A DNA stretch of 64,000 nucleotides from Solitalea canadensis DSM 3403 (GTDB lineage Bacteria; Bacteroidota; Bacteroidia; Sphingobacteriales; Sphingobacteriaceae), in assembly GCF_000242635.2 (NCBI RefSeq), contig NC_017770.1:558001-622000 (forward strand), read 5' to 3'. A program made the position numbers and the translations under genes. The notes beneath the pieces were generated by a model. The model was not told the origin of the DNA, made no database searches, and worked only from the letters and a program-made list of their open reading frames with translations. Of the stretch, positions 53,872 through 62,089 are shown one piece after another; position 1 is the first letter of the stretch, and each line of letters opens with the position of its first letter.

Positions 53872-54537
53872 ATGGCTATCTATAGATTCAGAGTTGCATT
53901 CGAAGATTATGATGCAGTAAGGGAAATCGATATTAAATCGAACCAAACGTTCGAAGATTTTCATTATGCTATTCATAAGGCAATTAATTATGATGCTAAT
54001 CAGGCCTCATCTTTTTATGTGAGCAACGACCAGTGGATTAAAGGAGAAGAACTTGCTTTTATGCCTAATGAGCGTAAAGTTGAACGTGGTATAAAATTAA
54101 TGAAGGATTTTAAACTAAGTAAGTTTATTGATGACCCTCATCAGAAATTCTATTATATCTCTAATTTCGATCGTCCTTTTGATTTTCATGTTGAACTTTC
54201 AAAAATTTTATTGGATCCGGAAGCTGGTGTTGAATACCCTGTTTGTGTAAAATCAACTGGAGAGCCTCCTAAGCAATTTAAGGCAGCAGCGGTGGTGGCA
54301 GCAACCAATAAAGAGCCGTTGGAGTCGTTGGATGATGAATTTGATATTGAAGAGCCAGAAGAACTGGATGAGTTTGGTATTGACGTTGAAGATTTCTCTT
54401 CAGGAGGAACTGCTACCAAAACCTCAGACGAAGAGGATGAGCAAAGTGAAGTGGAAGATGGAGAAGCGGAAGATGAGTTTGGAGAACTAGGATTTGGCAG
54501 TGGTGATGACGAATATGGTGATCGTGACGATTATTAA
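53872..54537 (+). CDS. pRiA4b ORF-3-like (PF07929) protein with acidic tail
   Basis: 221 residues. Residues 1-125 form the ORF-3-like domain (YRFRVAFEDYDAVREIDIKS, NQTFEDFHYAIHKAINYDAN, FYYISNFDRPFDFHVEL). The last 75 residues are a low-complexity acidic tail rich in Asp/Glu. No transposase is nearby, so the IS1096-passenger name of the family does not fit the context. It is directly followed by miaA, an arrangement I recall from other Bacteroidota. Function unknown. Confidence 0.8.
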   Translation: MAIYRFRVAFEDYDAVREIDIKSNQTFEDFHYAIHKAINYDANQASSFYVSNDQWIKGEELAFMPNERKVERGIKLMKDFKLSKFIDDPHQKFYYISNFDRPFDFHVELSKILLDPEAGVEYPVCVKSTGEPPKQFKAAAVVAATNKEPLESLDDEFDIEEPEELDEFGIDVEDFSSGGTATKTSDEEDEQSEVEDGEAEDEFGELGFGSGDDEYGDRDDY

Positions 54538-54566
54538 TAGATAAATAAGTTCATGGTCCATGGACT

Positions 54567-55490
54567 ATGGACTATAGACTTATTAGAGTGACCAAAGAGC
54601 ATCGTAAAAAACTGATTGTAATTGTCGGGCCGACAGCCGTGGGAAAAACACGTACAGCGATTGAACTGGCAAAGCATTTTCACACCGAAATTATTTCGGC
54701 CGATTCAAGGCAGTTTTTTAAAGAAATCAGTATTGGAACAGCCAAGCCCGATATGGATGAATTGGCAGAAGCCAAGCATCATTTCATAAATTCCCATTCA
54801 ATTTTTGATGAAATAAATGCCGGCCGTTTTGAGGTGGAAGCATTAGCTGTGATTGCTAAGCTGCATCAGCAATACAATCAACTAATTATGGTTGGCGGAT
54901 CGGGGTTATATATTAATGCTGTTTGCGATGGTTTGGATGATCTTCCAAAAGCCGATGAAACACTGAGGCAGCAAATTGTCGATCAATATGAAAAAGAGGG
55001 GATAGTTTATCTGCAAAGTGAGGTTGAACGATTAGATCCTCAATATTTTCGGCAAGTAGATCAAAGTAACCCACAACGATTAATGCGGGCCCTTGAAGTT
55101 TGCCTAATGACAGGACAACCTTTTTCATCCTTCAGAAATAATTCATCTAAAGAACGTCCATTTGAAGTTATTAAAATCGGCCTGAATCTTCCTCGGGAAG
55201 AACTGTATGCCAGAATTAACCATAGGGTGGATTTAATGGTTGAAGTAGGGTTGGTAGAAGAGGCCAGGGCCATGTATCCTAATAAAGAAACGTATGCCTT
55301 GCAGACGGTTGGTTACACAGAATTGTTCGATTATTTCGAAGGAATGCATAGTCTGGAACGAGCCATTGAATTAATCAAACAAAATACCCGGCGGTTTGCG
55401 AAACGCCAAATCACCTGGTTTAATCGCGACAAGAATACAACGTGGTTTAAACCGGATGAAGTAGAAAAAATAATAACATTCTTAGGCTAA
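54567..55490 (+). CDS. miaA: tRNA dimethylallyltransferase MiaA
   Basis: 307 residues. P-loop IVGPTAVGKTRTAIELA, then ISADSRQFFKEISIGTAKP, HFINSHSIFDEINAGRFE and the DMATase signature LMRALEVCLMTGQPFS. It adds an isopentenyl group to A37 of UNN-reading tRNAs. The ATG at 54567 lies within a TGGACTA tandem repeat, so the in-frame GTG at 54588 (VTKEHRKKLIV) may be the true start. Its 3' end overlaps the convergent Nudix gene by 4 bases. Confidence 0.95.
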   Translation: MDYRLIRVTKEHRKKLIVIVGPTAVGKTRTAIELAKHFHTEIISADSRQFFKEISIGTAKPDMDELAEAKHHFINSHSIFDEINAGRFEVEALAVIAKLHQQYNQLIMVGGSGLYINAVCDGLDDLPKADETLRQQIVDQYEKEGIVYLQSEVERLDPQYFRQVDQSNPQRLMRALEVCLMTGQPFSSFRNNSSKERPFEVIKIGLNLPREELYARINHRVDLMVEVGLVEEARAMYPNKETYALQTVGYTELFDYFEGMHSLERAIELIKQNTRRFAKRQITWFNRDKNTTWFKPDEVEKIITFLG

Positions 55491-56125
55491 AAGCTCAATT
55501 CTTTTAAGATCCACTTAAATTCACTCAGCATCATAGCTGTTGCACCCCAGATTATTTTCCCATCAATTTTAAAACATGGTGCATCAAAATGAAGTCCCTG
55601 AGAGTTGGTTACCGGTACTGAAGTAACATATAGATCATCGAGTAAACTATCGACAGAAACATTGAATATCTCCTCCACTTCGATATCACTTTTAACGAAA
55701 ATAGGATCAGTAGAGTAATAGCCAATGATGACATTCACCAAAAAACGACTTGGGGGTATATAAACCGGACTCAAATTGCCAATTACCTGAACTTTCTCTC
55801 TTTCAATTCCAATTTCTTCAAAGGCTTCTCTTAATGCGGTATCTTCCGGTGATAGGTCTTCAGGTTCTGCTTTCCCTCCGGGGAAGCTTATCTGACCACC
55901 ATGAACTCCTTCGTAAACAGGTCGCTGTATAAAAGGGATAAATAGAGTGTTTTGACCAGTACAAAGTAATAATAGCACACTACTTTTACGCGCGTTCACC
56001 AAATCATAACCTTTTTCATAATCTGGCAACCTTAAAGCAGGAATCATTTGTAAATGAGCCTCCTTGCCAGGAAGTGGTTCTTGGAGTCGCTTTTCTAATA
56101 AGTCGATAAGGTTTTTTGGATGCAC
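55487..56125 (-). CDS. CoA-pyrophosphatase-type Nudix hydrolase
   Basis: 212 residues. Intact Nudix box: GGKAEPEDLSPEDTALREAF then EEIGI, with both catalytic Glu residues. HGGQISFPGG and PVYIPPSRFLVNV are typical of the CoA-diphosphatase (NudL/YeaB) group. Likely hydrolyses CoA or acyl-CoA derivatives. Convergent with miaA, 4-base overlap, no space for a terminator between them. Confidence 0.88.
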   Translation of the reverse strand: MHPKNLIDLLEKRLQEPLPGKEAHLQMIPALRLPDYEKGYDLVNARKSSVLLLLCTGQNTLFIPFIQRPVYEGVHGGQISFPGGKAEPEDLSPEDTALREAFEEIGIEREKVQVIGNLSPVYIPPSRFLVNVIIGYYSTDPIFVKSDIEVEEIFNVSVDSLLDDLYVTSVPVTNSQGLHFDAPCFKIDGKIIWGATAMMLSEFKWILKELSF

Positions 56126-56196
56126 GGATATGATAACTAAAGATCGTTTTTATCGTCTTATAAAAGTAACAAAAAGATGCTTTAATGTGTTTCTCA

Positions 56197-57609
56197 TTAA
56201 ATTTCCACTATTTCTTTTTTAGCGGTTACAAGATTTTTGCTTGGAATTCTGCTGGCTGGAATTAATGCCAGTGTTACTAAAATACAGGATATGGTAAAAC
56301 CTCTGTGTAAGGCAAATTGTTCGGCCTCTGCACCTGAAAAATCTAAATCTATTTTGTTGTTATAGACATTCTGATGGATGAAGGTTAAAATGGCTATGCC
56401 TAATGAGCCTCCAACTTGCAAAAGCAAACTGTTAATCGAAGAGGCCATGGTAACTTCTTCAAATTTTACTGAGTTTATGGTGGCGGAGGATAAAGGACTT
56501 ATCAATAGGCCCAAGCCAACTCCACGAAGGCATACTGCCACTAACACCCACGTTAAGTTACTTTGTGCACCCAACTCCGAAAACAGGTACATAGAAAATG
56601 CTACAATAATTAACCCTGCTATGGTTAATTTTCGCGAGCCAAATTTATCGGCCATGGTTCCTGAAATAGGCATTAAAATACCCATAAATAAAGCTCCGGG
56701 AAACATTATAAGTCCCGACTCCAGTTCATTGAAATGCAAAAGGCCTTGTAATAAAAAGGGAAGCAGAAATAATCCACCAAAAAGCGCGGCTGATCTTACT
56801 ACTGTTACCAATATGCAACTGGTAAACTTTTTATTCCTGAATAAACGGATATTGAGGAGGGGGGCAGTTGTTCGTAATTCAGTATGAATGAAGTAAGCCA
56901 AAGAAGCTATTAAAACAATAAGGAGAATTACCGTTTCATAAGATAATAGGCCTACACTTTCAACCCGAACCAATACAAACTGTATAAGCGAAAGAAAAAT
57001 GGTAAGGCTTACGAACCCTTTAAAATCAAATTTTTCATATTTCTTAGGCACCTGTTTTAAGAAACCCAGGGAATAAAAACACATCCCTATAGCAATAACA
57101 CTGATCGGTAAGTTGATCAAAAATATACTGTGCCATCCGAATTCCCGTGTTAAAAAACCTCCTAATGTTGGTCCAATGGTTGGCCCGAAAACAGATCCTA
57201 ATCCCCACCATCCAATGGCTTTACCTCTTTCTTCTTTTGGGAAAACTGTTGACATGATCGCCATTGCGGTAGGATTTAAACTTCCTCCTCCAATGGCCTG
57301 TATAATTCGTCCGATGATCAGCGTTTCTAGGTTTTGTGCAATTCCACAAAATAAGGAGGCAATGGTAAATACGACTAACCCGCCAACATACAAGTTGAAG
57401 AAGCCAATGCGATCTTTTAGCCAACTCGTTAATGGCATGAAAAGGGAAAAACTGAGCATATAGCCTGTAACAACCCATTGAATCTGATCCATGCGACAGT
57501 TGAAATCTTCTTTGATAATTGGCAAGGAAACATTTACAATGCTTGAATCGAGAGAACCCATAAAGGTTCCGATCATGAGGGTAGAAAGGACTACATACTT
57601 GTTTTTCAT
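56197..57609 (-). CDS. DHA2-type MFS drug exporter (EmrB/QacA)
   Basis: 470 residues with 14 membrane helices. Motif D1 MGSLDSSIVNVSLPIIKEDF, motif A-like WLKDRIGFFNLYVGG and antiporter motif C GLGSVFGPTIGPTLGGFL. No EmrA or TolC gene adjacent. Exports lipophilic compounds by proton antiport; substrate unknown. Confidence 0.9.
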   Translation of the reverse strand: MKNKYVVLSTLMIGTFMGSLDSSIVNVSLPIIKEDFNCRMDQIQWVVTGYMLSFSLFMPLTSWLKDRIGFFNLYVGGLVVFTIASLFCGIAQNLETLIIGRIIQAIGGGSLNPTAMAIMSTVFPKEERGKAIGWWGLGSVFGPTIGPTLGGFLTREFGWHSIFLINLPISVIAIGMCFYSLGFLKQVPKKYEKFDFKGFVSLTIFLSLIQFVLVRVESVGLLSYETVILLIVLIASLAYFIHTELRTTAPLLNIRLFRNKKFTSCILVTVVRSAALFGGLFLLPFLLQGLLHFNELESGLIMFPGALFMGILMPISGTMADKFGSRKLTIAGLIIVAFSMYLFSELGAQSNLTWVLVAVCLRGVGLGLLISPLSSATINSVKFEEVTMASSINSLLLQVGGSLGIAILTFIHQNVYNNKIDLDFSGAEAEQFALHRGFTISCILVTLALIPASRIPSKNLVTAKKEIVEI

Positions 57610-57666
57610 TAATAATGAGTGAACATTTTACTAAATATACAAAAATGGCGTTGGGAAAAACATCAT

Positions 57667-57696
57667 AAAAAAGGCCTGAAACTTTCATTTCAGGCC
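57667..57696 (-). terminator. Rho-independent terminator
   Basis: GGCCTGAAA and TTTCAGGCC pair perfectly around a six-base loop, with TTTTTT following on the minus strand. It ends the transcript of the repeat-rich secreted protein gene. Confidence 0.9.
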
Positions 57697-57730
57697 AAAT
57701 TACAAACTAAACTATGGTATAACTAACTAA

Positions 57731-59263
57731 CTAATTCCTTGATCTTGATCTTCCTTCGCTACCTCTGTTTGAATCATCATTGCTTACGCGTTGTACTCTT
57801 TGCGACGAATTATCTTGTCTTGAATCTCTATTAGGGCGTTCCATGCGCTGATTTTCGTTGCTTCTTCTTTCCTGCGGTTGTTCTCTTCTTTGTTCCTGTT
57901 GGTAACGATTTTCTGAGCGTGGACGTTCAGGACGATTTTGCTGTTCATTGCTTCGATTGTAATCACGCTGTCCGTTTCCTTGGTTTGGATAAGTAGGGCG
58001 ATTATCGTTGCCAGGATTTCCATTTGAAGGTCGGCCACCATTATTATTCGGACGACTCTCATTTCCGTAAGACGGACGGTTATTATTTTCTATTCTATCA
58101 GTATTACCAGGGTTGTTAGGACGACGACTTTCATTGCCTTGATTTCCATAAGACGGACGGCCCGAGTTATTGTCTGGACGATTTCCATTACCTGGGTTCT
58201 CATACGAAGGACGACCTGAATTGTTATTACCCGGACGATTTTCATTGCCTTGATTTCCATAAGACGGACGACCCGAGTTATTGTCTGGACGATTTCCATT
58301 ACCTGGGTTCTCATACGAAGGACGGCCTGAATTGTTATTACCCGGACGACTTTCATTACTTGAATTTCCGTATGAAGGACGATTGCGGTTGCTATTGCCC
58401 CATTGTCCATTATTATCTCTATCTCTCGGACGAGACTCATTTCTGTTTACATAATAATCACGGCTTCTGATTGTTTCCGGACGAGCAGAAGAACGCTGAC
58501 TTACTCTTGGACGGTAAACATAAAGCTCTCTATTATCATAACGACTTCCTCTTGCATCATGGCATTCTCTAATAGGTACTGGACGTGCACTACAACCAGG
58601 TAATCTGTTATATTCATGCACTCGAGGTCCACATACATAACGGGTACGGTTATAAACGTTGTAGTTATTAACGATTGTTACATTTCTAACAATCGTTACA
58701 TTGTTATACACAGGGGCACAATAACTATACAAACGTGGACTTGAAATATAACGTGGAGGTGCAAATACCCAATAATTGCTTGGAACGCTTCCAATGTTGA
58801 TGGAAACATTGATGTTCCATCCCGGAGCCATTGGTGCCCATCCATAATAATCATTTGATGAACTCCAAATTACCCATGCAGGAGCCCATTCATATCCAGG
58901 AATCCAATACCATCCCATATAATTGTCAAATTTCCAGCGACCGTAGTGGAAAGGAGCCCATCCCCAGCTATAGTCAGATACCCAAGTCCAACCAATCTCA
59001 CTCGACACCCAATGTCCGCCTGTTCTGTAAGGCATAAAATCCGGACCCATATCAGGTCTCCACACATATCCGTATTGGTTATCGTACACCCAATCACCGT
59101 AAGGACTCAATTCATCATAAAATGTTTGGTAGCTCACACCCTCATCATCCATATATTGTTGTTGCCCCACTCCACTATTCGCTGAAACGCCCATTGACGC
59201 TGCATATGAAGTAAACACTAAGGTCAGGAATGCAGCTACTAATGTGTATTTTATTGTTCTCAT
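57731..59263 (-). CDS. Secreted Tyr/Trp-rich protein with Asn/Arg-rich repeat tail (DUF6600-like)
   Basis: 510 residues. Signal peptide MRTIKYTLVAAFLTLVFTSYA. Residues 35-160 are Trp/Tyr-rich with the repeated DUF6600-like pattern (FYDELSPYGDWVYDNQYGYV, WVSDYSWGWAPFHYGRWKFD, YEWAPAWVIW). Residues from about 260 on are low complexity (Asn, Arg, Pro, Gly, Ser) and contain a 37-residue repeat in two near-identical copies. The tail is positively charged and disordered, suited to binding nucleic acid, polysaccharide or the cell wall. Function unknown. Confidence 0.75.
   Translation of the reverse strand: MRTIKYTLVAAFLTLVFTSYAASMGVSANSGVGQQQYMDDEGVSYQTFYDELSPYGDWVYDNQYGYVWRPDMGPDFMPYRTGGHWVSSEIGWTWVSDYSWGWAPFHYGRWKFDNYMGWYWIPGYEWAPAWVIWSSSNDYYGWAPMAPGWNINVSINIGSVPSNYWVFAPPRYISSPRLYSYCAPVYNNVTIVRNVTIVNNYNVYNRTRYVCGPRVHEYNRLPGCSARPVPIRECHDARGSRYDNRELYVYRPRVSQRSSARPETIRSRDYYVNRNESRPRDRDNNGQWGNSNRNRPSYGNSSNESRPGNNNSGRPSYENPGNGNRPDNNSGRPSYGNQGNENRPGNNNSGRPSYENPGNGNRPDNNSGRPSYGNQGNESRRPNNPGNTDRIENNNRPSYGNESRPNNNGGRPSNGNPGNDNRPTYPNQGNGQRDYNRSNEQQNRPERPRSENRYQQEQRREQPQERRSNENQRMERPNRDSRQDNSSQRVQRVSNDDSNRGSEGRSRSRN
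58131..58352. repeat. 111-bp tandem duplication inside the secreted-protein gene
   Basis: The blocks 58131-58241 and 58242-58352 differ at only a few bases (for example GGCC/GACC and ATTTTC/ACTTTC). Because 111 is a multiple of three, reading frame is kept and the protein gains one 37-residue unit. Confidence 0.85.
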
Positions 59264-59479
59264 ATTGTTCCTTTTTTTTTCGAAAAACCTTGGTAGGGTT
59301 CTTTATTACTAAGACGATTGAAACGAACTATGGTTGTATGAGAATTTAATAAATATTTAATATTAATGCAGAATGTGGTTCCTGATTATACAGAGCCATT
59401 TTTTACAAAATGAACATTAAAAATGTTACAATAATGACCCGTAAGAATCTTAATTAGTGATAAGATGAGGAGAAAAATA

Positions 59480-59529
59480 ACGACTTAAACGATCCGTCAG
59501 ATTTATAAAAAACGGATCGTTTAAGTCGT
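59480..59529 (-). terminator. Long hairpin after the alpha-galactosidase gene
   Basis: The arms at 59480-59497 and 59512-59529 pair perfectly (18 bases) around a 14-base loop. It lies 15 bases after the stop codon; TATTTTTC follows on the minus strand. Confidence 0.88.
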
Positions 59530-59544
59530 CAGTGTAGCTAAATT

Positions 59545-60768
59545 TTATTTGTATTGGAACACATTGAAAGGTTTCATACTTCCTTTAATTTTAAGGACTA
59601 TTACCCCATGTGGAAGCACTTCAAATTTTTGCTTCTGATCACGCGTAAACGGATAATCTTTCTTTGACCATAAGTCTCGCATTATATACCCTTTATCGGG
59701 ATCAATTCCAACTGCATTAAGGTCAAGAACAATCGTATCGTTTTTAGATGATCTGTTCAGGAGCGCAATCGCCACCATGCCACTCATGGTACCGTACAAA
59801 GGTTTTGCCCATAACTCAAGGTCTCCATTATCGACTAATCGTCTTGCCTGGTAAACTAAAGGGTCTTGGTTTAAAGCTATAACCTCTTTATTAGTTAATA
59901 TTTCTATTGTTTGTTTCGACATCTTCCGCAGGTCGTTTCCTGCAAGAAGAGGGGAGTTCATCATACACCACATACTAAAATGACTTTTGTCTTCTTCATA
60001 GCTCATCCCTCGTCCTACTTGTAGCATATCCATATCATTTACATGACCTGGGGAAGCGTATTTCCATAGGTCTGCATTTAAATCAATGATTTTTAAAATC
60101 GATTCATACTGATTGTTGATATCTCCTGAAATTCTCCATGAATCGGCAATGTGAGTAGCCCACGCACCCGGAAATTTCCATCTGCAAATGTTATAAACAA
60201 CCTTCGGATTGATAGCCCTAATGATTGTGCTAATAGCAGTGTACCTTGTTTGTTCATCAAGTTCCATCCATTCGCCCCCACACCAATCTACTTTGATAAA
60301 ATCATATCCCCATTTATTTAACATCAACTCAAGATCCTGCTGATCATGCCCAAATAAACCCGAACCAGTGCTAATTGTATCTTTATCCCAGTAAGAACCA
60401 CAAGTATTAATGCCTGCGTCTGAATAAATACCCGCTTTTAAACCTTTGGAATGAATATAATTGGCAATGGATTGCATTCCGTTGGGAAATCTTACAGGAT
60501 GAACAAGTAACTGTCCATTACCATCGCGCCCGCCGAAAAAACCATCATCAATATTAACATAGCTATATCCGGCATCTTTCATTCCGGTAGATACCATATA
60601 GTCAGCCTGGGATTTTATAATTTCTTCATTAATATTTATTCTGAAGTTATTCCAACTCGACCAACCCATAATTGGAGTTTGAGGTCGTAAGACTTTCGGG
60701 TTATTTTGTGCACAGGTTTGCTTATTTAAAAGTAAAACGGACAATAGTAGTAATAGGAGTGACCTCAT
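59545..60768 (-). CDS. GH27 alpha-galactosidase, secreted
   Basis: 407 residues. Signal peptide MRSLLLLLLSVLLLNKQTCA. GH27 barrel with MGWSSWNNF, YVNIDDGFF, nucleophile D161 in IKVDWCGG and acid/base D216 in WRISGDI; the C-terminal 100 residues are a beta domain. Removes terminal alpha-galactose from glycans, though some relatives are isomaltodextranases or alpha-N-acetylgalactosaminidases. Three bases after the DUF5009 gene, so a two-gene operon. Confidence 0.93.
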   Translation of the reverse strand: MRSLLLLLLSVLLLNKQTCAQNNPKVLRPQTPIMGWSSWNNFRININEEIIKSQADYMVSTGMKDAGYSYVNIDDGFFGGRDGNGQLLVHPVRFPNGMQSIANYIHSKGLKAGIYSDAGINTCGSYWDKDTISTGSGLFGHDQQDLELMLNKWGYDFIKVDWCGGEWMELDEQTRYTAISTIIRAINPKVVYNICRWKFPGAWATHIADSWRISGDINNQYESILKIIDLNADLWKYASPGHVNDMDMLQVGRGMSYEEDKSHFSMWCMMNSPLLAGNDLRKMSKQTIEILTNKEVIALNQDPLVYQARRLVDNGDLELWAKPLYGTMSGMVAIALLNRSSKNDTIVLDLNAVGIDPDKGYIMRDLWSKKDYPFTRDQKQKFEVLPHGVIVLKIKGSMKPFNVFQYK

Positions 60769-60771
60769 GAA

Positions 60772-61941
60772 TTAGAGTTTTAGTTTTATACGACGTTTTT
60801 CAAGCCATCCCGTAATTAAGATGATAATTAATGAATAAAGAAGACTTTTGATGATGCCAATTGTGCCATCTCGCAAAACTTCTGGTAGTTTCCATCCAAT
60901 TATAGTATAGATAGCATAATGAAAATAGGGTAATAGATAAGCGGTAAGGGTAGCAGTTCCTGCCGGTTTTAAAATCTTAAACCAACTTTCTTTCTTCCTT
61001 ATATCCACCAGCCAAATTAGTAGCATAAAAACAACAATTATAATTCCTGAACAGATGGTGGTCCAAGAAGGCGTGCCTCGTAATTTCGAAATTCCCCAAA
61101 TAGGACGGGTGCCAAATCCAAACGCGAATAAGACAATTGCAAATCCTGCCAATAATAACCATAAGTATAGATTATGGTTAGAATGTTTATTATAAATAAG
61201 GGCGGTTAAAATACCAGCCACCGTAATCGTTGCTGTTGATCCATCACCTACAACCCATAAATGTAAATGTGGAGGCATTAATTGTGCATGAAAGGCAGAA
61301 TTTAATGCTATTAAGGCTATAAAACTTGTAATTAAAGCCACCAAATTGCCTTTTGACAGCACGTAGATGGTGCTACATAACAAGTAAGCCCAGCCGATCA
61401 AACCTAAGATTCCCCACCAGTAATGTTTCATCCAAACCGGATGCGTTGCGTCACCACCTTTATAAATTGCAGCAAGCAGGATAAGCATTGCAACTCCAAT
61501 TCCCTGAAGTGTAAACTTTCTGCTTTTGATCATGTCCCGTGGATAATCCAGCCAAATCAGAAAGAAAGCAAGTGTGATCAGTATTTGCCAGATAGGTTTT
61601 GGTAATAAAGCACCCGGGTTATAGCTTTCAAGATTAACGTGGAAGAAACCAATTACCAATAGTGCAAATGAACGAATGAAAATGTGCTTAAGCAGCTGAA
61701 TAGTTGAGTCTCCCTTTTTTATCCGGTTTTCAACCGAAAACGGAATTGATAAGCCAACGATAAATAAAAATGCTGGAAAAATTACATCCGACAATCCCAT
61801 TCCATCAGTTTGAACATCAACATGTTCGAGCCATTTGGGGACATTAACTAACGACCAAAGATCATTTACAAAGATCATTAAAAACATGGTTAAGGCCCGT
61901 ATTACATCAATAGAACCTAAGCGATTGATTGTTTTGGTCAT
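60772..61941 (-). CDS. DUF5009/HGSNAT-like membrane acyltransferase
   Basis: 389 residues with about ten membrane helices. It begins RLGSIDVIRALTMFLMIFVN, has FPAFLFIVGLSIPFSVENRI, HIFIRSFALLVIGFFHVNL and ILKPAGTATLTAYLLPY. The fold relates to heparan-alpha-glucosaminide N-acetyltransferase and DUF5009 proteins, which move acetyl groups to sugars across the membrane. Paired with an alpha-galactosidase, it may de- or re-acylate the sugar that the enzyme releases (inference). Confidence 0.82.
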   Translation of the reverse strand: MTKTINRLGSIDVIRALTMFLMIFVNDLWSLVNVPKWLEHVDVQTDGMGLSDVIFPAFLFIVGLSIPFSVENRIKKGDSTIQLLKHIFIRSFALLVIGFFHVNLESYNPGALLPKPIWQILITLAFFLIWLDYPRDMIKSRKFTLQGIGVAMLILLAAIYKGGDATHPVWMKHYWWGILGLIGWAYLLCSTIYVLSKGNLVALITSFIALIALNSAFHAQLMPPHLHLWVVGDGSTATITVAGILTALIYNKHSNHNLYLWLLLAGFAIVLFAFGFGTRPIWGISKLRGTPSWTTICSGIIIVVFMLLIWLVDIRKKESWFKILKPAGTATLTAYLLPYFHYAIYTIIGWKLPEVLRDGTIGIIKSLLYSLIIILITGWLEKRRIKLKL

Positions 61942-62024
61942 TAGGTTGACAGACTTTTAGTTTAAATTGATAACAGCTGTTAAAATAATTAATAATTAGC
62001 CTGTTTAGTTGAAAAAATGAAAAT

Positions 62025-62082
62025 AATATAAAATAGAAATGCCCCACTGTATGCATACAGTGGGGCATTTCTATTTTATATT
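62025..62082 (-). terminator. Perfect 58-base palindrome, terminator of the AsmA-like gene
   Basis: Every base from 62025 to 62082 pairs with its complement around the centre 62053/62054 (29-base arms, no loop). It contains GCCCCACTGTATG and A/T-rich outer arms that supply T-runs both ways. It starts 8 bases after the AsmA-like stop codon. Confidence 0.93.
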
Positions 62083-62089
62083 TTAGTTT

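Noticed and set aside
53872-54537. Insertion-sequence passenger gene
   Set aside because: Only the family name suggests it; there is no transposase, terminal repeat or target duplication nearby.
56378-56887. 169-codon plus-strand open frame antisense to the MFS gene
   Set aside because: It mirrors the MFS codons in composition and has no family; the MFS gene is certain.
58090-58440. 116-codon minus-strand frame rich in Met/Val/Ile repeats
   Set aside because: It is an alternative frame of the 111-bp repeat inside the secreted-protein gene.
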